A stretch of DNA of 39,569 nt. It comes from an uncultured Bacteroidaceae bacterium (GTDB lineage Bacteria > Bacteroidota > Bacteroidia > Bacteroidales > Bacteroidaceae). This document shows positions 32,092-39,569 of the stretch, piece by piece. The notes under the pieces are model-generated. The model saw only the letters and a program-made list of their open reading frames with translations, did not search any database and was not told the origin of the DNA. How positions within the stretch are numbered: the stretch's first letter is position 1; the number at the start of each line of letters is the position of its first letter. Position numbers and translations under genes: made by a program. The stretch lies in NCBI GenBank assembly GCA_905234555.1, contig CAJOHO010000027.1, positions 1-39,569 of the forward strand. The letters run 5' to 3'.

Positions 32092-33654
32092 TTACTTGTT
32101 TGGATGCTGATTCTCATATTGTTGGAGGTTGAAGTCTTTCGTCGTAATTTCCTTGACGGGTATGGGCTTCCCTTCGTTGTCGTTCTTTCCGCGCACACGG
32201 ATTAGGACGTCTTTAATGGTAGTTGCATTCCTCAAGCGGAAGATGAGCTTGCTGTCGTCGGACGAGATGGCCTTCCGTACGCGTACATAGCCTACGCAAT
32301 GGACAAGGACTTCCTTCTGGTCCAAGGGAATCCAAAGGGCGAAGTGGCCTGTGGAGTCGGTGGCAGCTCCGGCTGTGGATGGAGTGATGCTGACCCAGGC
32401 GTCGGAGAGCGGTTGGTCTTTCTCATCTACCACAAAGCCTTCCACAAAACGACGGCTCTGTTTCAGCTCGGGATGCTTCTGGACATAGGCATCACACAGC
32501 GTGTCTGTTGTGGTGCTGAGCGTGACGACTCCGTGTTTAGCCCGCTCTCCGTATTTCTTTATGTTGTTCTCGTCTTTATAGATTATGATGCTCTGAACAT
32601 CTGCAAGTTGTCCTTGACGATACAAATCTTGGGACAAACGGGACGAAAAGTATGCCGTGGTACACAGAGAGTCGGGCAGCGGTATGCCGTTGACGATGAT
32701 GAGGATGGTATCGCGCTGGGTTCCTCTCAGTTGCATGGAGTTCGGGTCTGTCCCCATTATTCGCATGGCGTTACCAGGTCCTATGTCGAAGGCCGCCGAA
32801 TCGATGTTCAAGCCGGCAATGCGGCGTTGCAAGGCTTCGTCTCGCTGTGCGAGATAGGTCTGGCGCTCGGCATCGGTAGCATTGAAGGTAACAGGTACGT
32901 TGTATCTCACTGGCCTAGCCTTTCCGAACAGACTTCCAGGTGTCCATTTCTGCGGCATCAAGCTAAGAATACGGGTGCCCTCTTCACCCATGAGCGTTTT
33001 TATCTGCTCCTTCAGCACCACCTGTCGATCTGCAGGCACATTGTTCATGTACGTCGTGTCGTATTGGAGCAGATATTTGATCGGCTTAATGTCCGAAACA
33101 TAGCCAGTAGAGTCTACCAAGAGGGACATGATGACACGGCCTCTCGCTCCGCATTCCATAGCAAGCTCGGGGTAACGCTGATTTGTTTTGATAAACTCTA
33201 TCAGGGCACGCTCACCACCAGGATATTGTGGATCGATTTCCCCACAAGCGTAATCTGTTTCTTTCGTGCTTGGCGATGCGGCTTCTGCGAGCAAGTCTGA
33301 AGACGGGGTTTGCTTGGTCTCAACAATGTTAGGCTTCTCAGGTGAAGCTATAGATTCAACGGTCGCTTCTATTGCATTTTCTTCTGCAGAAGGAGGCTGC
33401 ATTGTCGTTGTCGTCTGCTGCGCAATTTGCTGCTTAGGTTCATCTGTGTTGCGTGTCAGCAGGAAGATGCCTGCCAGCAGAGCGATGGAGGCAGCGATGC
33501 CAAGTCCCCACAACCAAACGGTCTTGTGCGACTTCTTCCCTCTTTCGGAGGGGATGGGGGAGGCTTTCTTACCGATGACCTCGCGTTCGAACTTTGCCCA
33601 CTCTGCATCGACGTCGGGCATTCCGATTTTCTTGTCAATATCTTCTGTCTTCAT
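32092..33654 (-). CDS. Membrane regulator with TonB C-terminal domain, plug-like segment and CarboxypepD_reg domain
   Basis: 520 residues from ATG 33654. Order of parts: a short cytoplasmic N-terminus containing DVDAEWAKFEREV (about 14-26), which resembles the segment before the membrane helix in Bacteroidetes FecR-type anti-sigma factors; one transmembrane helix (about 46-66, TVWLWGLGIAASIALLAGIFLL); a Thr/Pro-rich spacer; a TonB C-terminal domain (about 140-265; PQYPGGERALIEFIKTNQRYP, later LMPQKWTPGSLFGKARPVRY); a segment with IIVNGIPLPDS and VQSIIIYKDENNIKKYGERA that resembles a receptor plug (about 310-385); and a carboxypeptidase-regulatory-like beta domain (about 405-465; VEGFVVDEKDQPLSDAWVSI). 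It starts 1 nt after the sigma factor stop, where an anti-sigma factor is expected. A repeat element is read in frame (SPIPSERGK). Confidence 0.75.
   Translation of the reverse strand: MKTEDIDKKIGMPDVDAEWAKFEREVIGKKASPIPSERGKKSHKTVWLWGLGIAASIALLAGIFLLTRNTDEPKQQIAQQTTTTMQPPSAEENAIEATVESIASPEKPNIVETKQTPSSDLLAEAASPSTKETDYACGEIDPQYPGGERALIEFIKTNQRYPELAMECGARGRVIMSLLVDSTGYVSDIKPIKYLLQYDTTYMNNVPADRQVVLKEQIKTLMGEEGTRILSLMPQKWTPGSLFGKARPVRYNVPVTFNATDAERQTYLAQRDEALQRRIAGLNIDSAAFDIGPGNAMRIMGTDPNSMQLRGTQRDTILIIVNGIPLPDSLCTTAYFSSRLSQDLYRQGQLADVQSIIIYKDENNIKKYGERAKHGVVTLSTTTDTLCDAYVQKHPELKQSRRFVEGFVVDEKDQPLSDAWVSITPSTAGAATDSTGHFALWIPLDQKEVLVHCVGYVRVRKAISSDDSKLIFRLRNATTIKDVLIRVRGKNDNEGKPIPVKEITTKDFNLQQYENQHPNK
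33535..33564 (-). repeat. Palindromic repeat family 2, copy in the TonB-domain regulator
   Basis: On the coding strand, CCCCCATCCCCTCC then GAAA then GAGGGAAG, matching the copy at 35259-35292 in its reverse complement. Translated as SPIPSERGK just before the membrane helix. Confidence 0.65.
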
Positions 33655-33655
33655 A

Positions 33656-34147
33656 TTATTTTGCGATTTTAAGGGTTTGTCGAATTTTTGCCAGTGAGCG
33701 TGTGATGTGCTTGTTGACTGCAGCTGAGCTGATGCCGAGTGCCGAGGCCGTTTCTGCATAGGTTTTCTCTTCTTCGTAATGCAGCCGTAGCACACGCTTG
33801 TCCTGTTCCGTCAATTGGCTGTCAATCACTTGCTGGAGTTCCCGAAGCAGTTCCTCGCGTTCTTCGCCCTGGCTTTCTTCGGTCTCCCGTTTCAGCTCCT
33901 CTTCCATCTGCTGCTGCAACTGCCGTTGTCGCAGGATATGCAGGCATTGGTTGCGGGTGGCTGCCAGCAGATAGCCTCTGACGATTTCGTCGCTCACCTG
34001 GGGCTTGCCGTTCCACATCTGGGTGAACACCTGATTGACGGCATCCTTGGCATCGTCGGCATTCTCCACCATCGAGAAGGCCATCCGATACATCAGCGGA
34101 TAACTGTCCTTGAACAGGCGTTCAAACGTTTGTTTACTGTAGTTCAT
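33656..34147 (-). CDS. RNA polymerase sigma factor, ECF type
   Basis: 163 residues from ATG 34147. Region 2 is at about 6-70 (FERLFKDSYPLMYRMAFSMV, DDAKDAVNQVFTQMWNG), the linker is Glu/Gln-rich, and region 4 is at about 103-160 (LTEQDKRVLRLHYEEEKTYAETASALGISSAAVNKHITRSLAKIR) with the helix-turn-helix. This is the typical size of Bacteroidetes ECF sigma factors. The frame extends 33 codons upstream into sequence between the promoter and start; I reject that because region 2 begins right after ATG 34147. It is coupled to the TonB-domain regulator and divergent from a TonB-dependent receptor, so the receptor is a candidate target or partner. Confidence 0.92.
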   Translation of the reverse strand: MNYSKQTFERLFKDSYPLMYRMAFSMVENADDAKDAVNQVFTQMWNGKPQVSDEIVRGYLLAATRNQCLHILRQRQLQQQMEEELKRETEESQGEEREELLRELQQVIDSQLTEQDKRVLRLHYEEEKTYAETASALGISSAAVNKHITRSLAKIRQTLKIAK

Positions 34148-34247
34148 CGTTTGTCTGTTTTGTCTCAATACAACGATAAGACCCACAAAAGGCAAAACCC
34201 AATACCCCTTTGGGCAAAAAATATGAAGTTTTTTGTTGTTTGGCATG

Positions 34248-34255
34248 CAAAGTTA
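34248..34255 (-). promoter_or_regulatory. Promoter -7 box of the ECF sigma factor gene
   Basis: Minus-strand TAACTTTG fits TAnnTTTG, about 100 nt before the ATG at 34147. No clear -33 element. Confidence 0.6.
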
Positions 34256-34342
34256 CGAAAAGTTTGGGGAATCCTGTGTGGCTTCGGCATGAAAAGTGCA
34301 AAAAAGACAGGTGCAGATGTATCCTCGTTCCAAAATATTTTG

Positions 34343-34350
34343 TAATTTTG
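34343..34350 (+). promoter_or_regulatory. Promoter -7 box of the TonB-dependent receptor gene
   Basis: TAATTTTG fits TAnnTTTG, 50 nt before the ATG at 34401 and divergent from the sigma factor promoter 87 bp away. The -33 region does not fit the housekeeping consensus. Confidence 0.6.
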
Positions 34351-34400
34351 CAGCCGTTTTGGCGGAACATTTGCCAAACAAACATTTTATTACAGTTATT

Positions 34401-36638
34401 ATGAACAAAAAAACATTACGAATCAAGGCAGCAACCATCCGTTGGCACCAGTTCAGCCGCAAGAGTGACGCCGTGTTCCGTTCGTTGGGACGCGAAATCG
34501 TCATCTCCACGCTTTCTGTGGCCACGCTGCTCTTCGCCACTCCGCAGACGGCTCAGGCACAGACAACCGCCAAGAACCCTGCGCAGGCTGAGCGTGAGCA
34601 GATGCTCGATGAGGTGGAGGTCACAGCTGCCCGACTGCCGCTGCCGATGGAGCAGACGGCAAGGCTCGTGAGCGTGATGACGCACGAGCAAATCAAGGAC
34701 TGTCCTGCGCAGTCAGTCAACGACCTTCTTAAATACGCTGCTTCAGTGGATGTCCAGCAGCGTGGAGCTTTTGGTATTCAAACGGACATCAGTATCAATG
34801 GCGGCACACACGACCAAATCGTGATTCTTCTCAACGGTGTGTATTTTTCTTCGCCTCACACTGGGCACCTTGCCGCCGACCTCCCCATCAGTATTGACGA
34901 TATTGAACGCATCGAGATTCTCGAAGGCGCAGCCAGTCGTGTCTATGGGACAAGTGCGTTTTCGGGAGCCATCAATATTGTAACTAGAGAGGGGAACCAG
35001 CGGACCCACCCCCTTGCCCCTCCCTATAGGGAGGGGAGTGGTTACTCTTCTAATGGTGATGGTTCTTCCAAAACACACTTTGTGAATGGGGGTGTTTCTT
35101 TGCAAGGGGGTAGTTTTGGGACGTTTGGGACTGATGGAAGGGTAGGGGTGCAGACTCCTCTGTTCAGTCATTCACTCAGTTCGGGTTATACCCAAAGCGA
35201 TGGAGGAACCGACAATAGCGATTTTAAGAAGTTCCGAGCGTTCTACCAAGGTAATTACTCCCCTCCTTTAGGAGGGGCTGGGGGTGGGTCCGTTGGGTCT
35301 CCTGTTGGTGGGTCCCTTTCCTGGCAGCTTGGCTTCAGTCGTCAGGACTATGGTGCAAATACCTTCTACTCAGGGAAATATCCTGACCAGTATGAGGAAA
35401 ATCGTCGCTATAGTGCAGCCGTCAATTTGGACAATCATGCTTCAGTTTTCACGCTTCACTCTTCACTTTATTTCAACCGAGCTAACGACCACTATCAGCT
35501 CATTCGGGGTACTTCCACAGGCGAGAACTACCATCAAACTGACGTCTATGGTCTTACGTTGAATGCTCACGTAGACTGGGCATTAGGGACTACCAGCCTG
35601 GGTGCCGACCTTCGCAACGAAGGCATCCTCTCTTCTGCCTTGGGACGCCCCATGGCGAATAGTGTGTCCGTCGGTTCTTCTGCAGGAAAAAGATATACCA
35701 AGAAGGACAACCGCACGAACCTTTGCTACTTCCTCGAACACGACATTCTTCTGCGTCGCTGGACCTTCTCTTTGGGTGTGATGGCGAACATGAATACGGG
35801 TCTCGACCATCGTTTCCGACTCTATCCTGGTATCGACATCAGCTATCGTCCTTCCTCCCTCTGGCGACTCTACGCTTCGTGGAATACTGCCCAGCGAATG
35901 CCCACGTTTACCGACCTCTATTACCGCTCTCCCACACAGGAAGGAAACGTCGGACTCAAACCTGAAGAAACAAGTGAACTATCGGTTGGTAGTAGTTTGA
36001 GAATGAAAGGAGTAAACTCGTCAGTAAAGTTGTTCTATCGTCACAATTCCTCGATGATAGACTGGGTGTTGACGCCAGCCGATTCCGTGAATAATTACAC
36101 CACTTACCACGCTACGAATTTCCGCCTCGACAACATGGGTCTAACCCTAAGCGCAGAGATTCCGTTCAGCTCTTCATGGCTGCGTCTGTTGCGGCTGAAT
36201 CGTAATCAGTTCTCCCTCCAATATACCTACCTCTACCAACGTCGTCGCGACCATCAGGAAGTTTATGCCTCCAGCTATGCCCTCGATTACCTGCGTCAGA
36301 AGCTCGTTCTCCGTCTCGATACGCAGCTGGCGAAGCACCTGAGCACTACGCTTACTTACCGCTGGCAGGAACGTATGGGTTCCTTCGTCCGCTATACAGC
36401 TGTAGAGTCCGACGCTTCTCCTGCTGAATACGTCGCCACGAAACAACGCTACCGCCCTTACAGCCTGCTCGATCTGCGTGTGAACTACGCCTTCTTCAGC
36501 ACCCTTCTCTCTCAGAAGGGAACGGACGGAAGCCTATTCCTCGAAGTCAGCAACCTCACCAACCATCGTTATTACGACCTTGGCAACGTGCTCCAGCCTG
36601 GCATTTGGCTGATGACAGGCGTAAAAATACGTTTTTGA
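34401..36638 (+). CDS. TonB-dependent outer-membrane receptor, BtuB-like
   Basis: 745 residues from ATG 34401. The signal region is unusually long (about 1-54): a basic stretch LRIKAATIRWHQFSRKSDAVF precedes the hydrophobic core and cleavage near TAQAQ. The plug domain (about 70-195) has EVEVTAARLPLPMEQ, INGGTHDQIVILLNGVYF and IERIEILEGAASRVYGTSAFSGAINIVT. The rest is a 22-strand-type barrel ending NHRYYDLGNVLQPGIWLMTGVKIRF with terminal Phe. There is no STN signalling domain at the N-terminus. Resemblance is to the vitamin B12/siderophore receptor group, but the ligand is unknown. Two copies of palindromic family 2 are translated in early loops (PLAPPYREGSG and SPPLGGAGGGS). Confidence 0.92.
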   Translation: MNKKTLRIKAATIRWHQFSRKSDAVFRSLGREIVISTLSVATLLFATPQTAQAQTTAKNPAQAEREQMLDEVEVTAARLPLPMEQTARLVSVMTHEQIKDCPAQSVNDLLKYAASVDVQQRGAFGIQTDISINGGTHDQIVILLNGVYFSSPHTGHLAADLPISIDDIERIEILEGAASRVYGTSAFSGAINIVTREGNQRTHPLAPPYREGSGYSSNGDGSSKTHFVNGGVSLQGGSFGTFGTDGRVGVQTPLFSHSLSSGYTQSDGGTDNSDFKKFRAFYQGNYSPPLGGAGGGSVGSPVGGSLSWQLGFSRQDYGANTFYSGKYPDQYEENRRYSAAVNLDNHASVFTLHSSLYFNRANDHYQLIRGTSTGENYHQTDVYGLTLNAHVDWALGTTSLGADLRNEGILSSALGRPMANSVSVGSSAGKRYTKKDNRTNLCYFLEHDILLRRWTFSLGVMANMNTGLDHRFRLYPGIDISYRPSSLWRLYASWNTAQRMPTFTDLYYRSPTQEGNVGLKPEETSELSVGSSLRMKGVNSSVKLFYRHNSSMIDWVLTPADSVNNYTTYHATNFRLDNMGLTLSAEIPFSSSWLRLLRLNRNQFSLQYTYLYQRRRDHQEVYASSYALDYLRQKLVLRLDTQLAKHLSTTLTYRWQERMGSFVRYTAVESDASPAEYVATKQRYRPYSLLDLRVNYAFFSTLLSQKGTDGSLFLEVSNLTNHRYYDLGNVLQPGIWLMTGVKIRF
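35002..35038 (+). repeat. Palindromic repeat family 2, first copy in the receptor gene
   Basis: GGACCCACCCCC, then TTG, then the perfect 20-bp palindrome CCCCTCCCTATAGGGAGGGG (35017-35036). In frame as HPLAPPYREGSG. Confidence 0.82.
35259..35292 (-). repeat. Palindromic repeat family 2, second copy in the receptor gene, inverted
   Basis: CTCCCCTCC, TTTA, GGAGGGG, CT, then GGGGGTGGGTCC. It is the reverse complement of the first copy's layout, 220 bp away, and is in frame as YSPPLGGAGGGS. Confidence 0.82.
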
Positions 36639-36714
36639 GGGGCCTAAAACTGTTTTTTTATGGATTGATTTCCACTTTTTATATAAAAAATTTTTCTTTT
36701 TTCTTGTTTTTTCA

Positions 36715-36722
36715 TATCTTTG
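36715..36722 (+). promoter_or_regulatory. Promoter -7 box of the lipoprotein / second phosphorylase unit
   Basis: TATCTTTG fits TAnnTTTG, 49 nt before the ATG at 36772. The upstream T-rich tract has no exact TTTG at 19 nt. Confidence 0.65.
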
Positions 36723-36771
36723 CAACCTATCTTTCGATAAATGTGTATTTACCTTAAAATATGTATTGCTT

Positions 36772-37023
36772 ATGAAATGGTTAAACAGGAAAAGTAGAGT
36801 TGTGACGAAGCTGCTGACCTTCTTAGGTTTCAGTTCAGCTACTTTCGTGCTTACCGCCTGCTACGGCACAATTCCCAAGTATGGCGACCAAGCCGCAGCC
36901 GATCTCGAAAGCCTCCAGATGGCGATTGAGCAGAACGACTCCGTAGATGTGAGCGAAGTACCCATAGATGTGAGCGAGGTACCAGTAGAAAATCCCCAAA
37001 ACAGTATAGACTATGAAGATTAA
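36772..37023 (+). CDS. Small predicted lipoprotein
   Basis: 83 residues from ATG 36772. A basic start ([13 protein letters not shown]) and hydrophobic core lead to the lipobox VLTAC with Cys at about 30, then [10 protein letters not shown]. This resembles the small CYG-type lipoproteins common in Bacteroidales, some of which accompany radical SAM genes; none is visible here. The acidic tail contains a 7-residue duplication (VDVSEVP / IDVSEVP) from a 21-bp tandem repeat at 36943-36984. Its stop overlaps the start of the second phosphorylase gene by 11 nt in another frame, so the two are probably translated together. Function unknown. Confidence 0.72.
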   Translation: MKWLNRKSRVVTKLLTFLGFSSATFVLTACYGTIPKYGDQAAADLESLQMAIEQNDSVDVSEVPIDVSEVPVENPQNSIDYED

Positions 37024-39569
37024 AGCTGATTATGCAAATGCTCCCCAGTGGAAGACCTTGACCGTGAAGGCAACCCTGCCGGAAGAGCTGAAATGTCTGG
37101 ACGAGATTGCGCACAACATGTGGTGGGTGTGGAACTATGAGGCACGTAACCTGTATCGCGACCTCGATCCGAATATCTATCACGACGTGAAGCACAACCC
37201 CGTGATGTTGCTGGAACGTCTGACATACGCCCGCAAGGAGGAAATCCTGAAGGACAAGGCGTTGATGAAGCGTGTGAAGGACGTTTATGCGAAGTTCCGC
37301 AAGTATATGGACGTGAAACCCGACGCAAAGCGTCCGTCTGTAGCGTATTTCTGCATGGAGTACGGTATCCATTCCGCCCTGAAGATTTATAGCGGCGGTC
37401 TGGGAATGCTGGCAGGCGACTATGTGAAGGAAGCATCCGACTCGAACGTCGATATGTGTGCCGTCGGTTTCCTCTATCGCTTCGGCTACTTCACTCAGAG
37501 CCTGTCGATCGACGGCCAGCAGATTGCCAACTACGAGGCGCAGAACTTCGGAAGCCTGCCCATCGAACGCCAGCTTGACGAGAACGGCAATCCGCTTGTT
37601 ATCGACGTGCCTTACAACAACTATCATGTTCATGCCTATGTCTGGCGTGTGAATGTGGGACGTGTGAAGCTCTATCTGCTCGATACCGACAACGAGATGA
37701 ACTCCGACTACGATAAGCCCATTACACATGCACTCTATGGCGGCGACTGGGAGAACCGTCTGAAGCAGGAAATCCTGCTCGGTATCGGTGGTATGTTGCT
37801 GCTCAAGCGTCTGGGCATCAAGAAGGATGTCTATCATTGCAACGAAGGACACGCAGCCCTCTGCAACCTCCAGCGCCTCTGCGACTATATCGACGAGGGT
37901 CTGACCTTCAACCAGGCAATGGAATTGGTACGTGCCTCTTCGCTCTATACCGTCCACACGCCCGTTCCTGCAGGTCACGACTACTTTGAGGAAGGCTTAT
38001 TCGGCAAGTATATGGGTGGTTATCCGCAGAAGCTCGGCATCACTTGGGACGAGTTCATCGGCATGGGCCGTACGAATCCCGACGACCACGGAGAGAAGTT
38101 CTGTATGAGTACCTTCGCCTGCAACACCTGTCAGGAAGTGAACGGCGTGAGCTGGCTCCACGGAGAAGTGTCGAAGAAGATGTTCAACAACATCTGGGCA
38201 GGCTACTACCCAGAGGAAAGCCATGTGGGCTATGTTACTAATGGCGTACACTTCCCAACGTGGGCTGCTACCGAGTGGCGCAAGATATACGACAAGTACT
38301 TCGATGAGAAATTCATGTCCGACCAGTCGAACGAGGAAATCTGGCACGGCATCTACAACTGTCCCGACGAGGAAATCTGGGCGGTTCGTCAGGCTCTCAA
38401 GAAGAAACTCTTCGAGTATGTGCAGATTCAGTTCCGCGACACTTGGCTGAAGAACCAAGGCTCTCCTACGCGTATGACCAAGCTCATGGGACGTCTCAAC
38501 CCCAATGCACTCGTCATCGGTTTCTGCCGCCGTTTCGCCACCTACAAGCGTGCACACCTGCTCTTTACCGACTTGGAGCGCCTTTCCAAGATTGTCAACA
38601 ATCCCGACCGACCTGTCATCTTCCTCTTCGCAGGTAAGGCTCACCCAGCCGACGGAGCCGGACAGGGACTCATCAAGATGATCTATGAAATCTCCCAGCG
38701 CGAAGAGTTCCAGGCGAAGATTATCTTCGTGGAGGACTACGACTTCATGCTTGCCCGCAACCTCGTCAGCGGCGTGGATATCTGGATGAACACGCCTACA
38801 CGTCCGATGGAGGCATCAGGCACATCAGGCGAGAAAGCCGAGATGAACGGCGTGGTGAACCTCAGCGTGAAGGACGGCTGGTGGCTCGAAGGCTATCGCG
38901 AAGGTGCTGGATGGGCACTTACCGAGAAGCGTACCTACCAGAACCAGGAACATCAGGACCAGCTCGATGCTGCTACCATCTACTCCCTCCTCGAAAACGA
39001 AATCATTCCGCTTTATTACGATAAGGACAAGAAGGGCATCTCGAAGGGCTGGATCAAGGTCATCAAGAACTCCATCGCCCTGATTGCGCCTCATTACACC
39101 ATGAAGCGTCAGCTCGACGACTACTATTCCAAGTTCTACGAGAAGGAAGCCAAGCGCTTCAAGACCATCGCCAAGGACAACTACCATCTCGCCAAGCAGA
39201 TAGCCCAATGGAAGGAAGCTGTGGCTGAGCGTTGGGACGCCATTCAGGTCGTTTCCTCCGAATGGAACTTCCCACAGGCTGGTTGCGAGGCAGGCGTTAA
39301 GTACCACCTCAAGTACGTCATCAACGAACAGGGACTGGACGATGCCGTCGGACTGGAGAAAGTCAACGTCCTTGTCGAGAACGACGGAACGGAGCGTGTC
39401 TTTAGTGTTGAACCGCTGGAGATGACAGGTCACGAAGGCAACAACTACACGTTCGAAGCCGACTTGTCGCCCCGTCAGTTCGGAGAGTACAGAAGTGCCA
39501 TCCGCATGTATCCGAAGAACAAGAACCTGCCTCATCGTCAGGACTTCTGCTACGTGAAGTGGCTCGAAC
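37013..39569 (+). CDS. glgP: Alpha-glucan phosphorylase, GT35, second copy, cut by the right edge
   Basis: 852 codons are visible from ATG 37013 to the window end with no stop. Aligned to the first copy (20774-23344), which ends in CYVKWFN, this one ends in CYVKWLE, so probably only a few residues are missing. It has [50 protein letters not shown] and the PLP-region block [20 protein letters not shown]. The start aligns with MVKIKA of the first copy. Same reaction as that enzyme: phosphorolysis of alpha-1,4-glucan. The two copies are clearly diverged throughout, so they are old paralogues and may differ in substrate chain length or regulation. Confidence 0.92.
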   Translation, partial: MKIKADYANAPQWKTLTVKATLPEELKCLDEIAHNMWWVWNYEARNLYRDLDPNIYHDVKHNPVMLLERLTYARKEEILKDKALMKRVKDVYAKFRKYMDVKPDAKRPSVAYFCMEYGIHSALKIYSGGLGMLAGDYVKEASDSNVDMCAVGFLYRFGYFTQSLSIDGQQIANYEAQNFGSLPIERQLDENGNPLVIDVPYNNYHVHAYVWRVNVGRVKLYLLDTDNEMNSDYDKPITHALYGGDWENRLKQEILLGIGGMLLLKRLGIKKDVYHCNEGHAALCNLQRLCDYIDEGLTFNQAMELVRASSLYTVHTPVPAGHDYFEEGLFGKYMGGYPQKLGITWDEFIGMGRTNPDDHGEKFCMSTFACNTCQEVNGVSWLHGEVSKKMFNNIWAGYYPEESHVGYVTNGVHFPTWAATEWRKIYDKYFDEKFMSDQSNEEIWHGIYNCPDEEIWAVRQALKKKLFEYVQIQFRDTWLKNQGSPTRMTKLMGRLNPNALVIGFCRRFATYKRAHLLFTDLERLSKIVNNPDRPVIFLFAGKAHPADGAGQGLIKMIYEISQREEFQAKIIFVEDYDFMLARNLVSGVDIWMNTPTRPMEASGTSGEKAEMNGVVNLSVKDGWWLEGYREGAGWALTEKRTYQNQEHQDQLDAATIYSLLENEIIPLYYDKDKKGISKGWIKVIKNSIALIAPHYTMKRQLDDYYSKFYEKEAKRFKTIAKDNYHLAKQIAQWKEAVAERWDAIQVVSSEWNFPQAGCEAGVKYHLKYVINEQGLDDAVGLEKVNVLVENDGTERVFSVEPLEMTGHEGNNYTFEADLSPRQFGEYRSAIRMYPKNKNLPHRQDFCYVKWLE

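Noticed and set aside
36851-37978. 375-codon frame opposite the second phosphorylase
   Set aside because: Antisense shadow produced by the GC-rich third positions of the real gene.

Overview
The window looks like chromosomal DNA of a Bacteroidales bacterium, most likely Prevotella or a close relative. The evidence is promoter boxes of the Bacteroidetes form TAnnTTTG upstream of most transcription units, A-rich start contexts instead of Shine-Dalgarno sites, a GT3-type glycogen synthase beside an alpha-glucan phosphorylase, a DAHP synthase fused to a C-terminal chorismate mutase, and the small DUF4295 protein after L33. I see no prophage, insertion sequence, CRISPR array, tRNA or rRNA.

Layout. 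1-1060 (-): secreted protein with three CxxC...H..C motifs, cut by the left edge. 1206-6477 (-): aromatic amino acid operon pheA, aminotransferase, DAHP synthase/chorismate mutase, a helix-hairpin-helix protein and tyrA. 6539-10228 (-): recJ and recQ. 10584-11186 (-): outer-membrane barrel protein. 11331-12752 (+): ribosomal protein operon L21-L27-L28-L33-DUF4295. 12915-13484 (-): small membrane protein. 13630-20611 (-): a secreted protein, then the AddA/AddB-like helicase-nuclease pair. 20774-25105 (-): GT3 glycogen synthase and glucan phosphorylase. 25395-30372 (-): lysS, gpsA, pgi and a HAD phosphatase. 30922-31950 (-): LD-carboxypeptidase lipoprotein. 32092-34147 (-): ECF sigma factor and an unusual membrane regulator with a TonB C-terminal domain, divergent from a TonB-dependent receptor (34401-36638, +). 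36772-39569 (+): small lipoprotein overlapping a second glucan phosphorylase that runs off the right edge.

The most striking finding is upstream of pheA. An 18-codon reading frame, MKSYYNVYYFFYFYFGTK, carries 6 Tyr and 4 Phe codons. It is followed by mutually exclusive antiterminator and terminator hairpins, the terminator ending 6 nt before the pheA start codon. This is a complete ribosome-mediated attenuator that would sense both Tyr and Phe, the two end products of the operon it controls.

The second theme is small palindromic repeats. One family (arms like CCTTGCGG / CCGCAAGG, tail CACAGT) occurs seven times, all in one orientation, between genes and in frame inside addA and addB. A second family (GGGAGGGG palindromes beside an ACCCACCCCC tract) occurs four times, always in frame inside coding regions. 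There are also 8-bp-period repeats in two operon gaps, a 22-bp-period direct repeat array, and an inverted-repeat-bounded AT-rich block downstream of the LD-carboxypeptidase gene.
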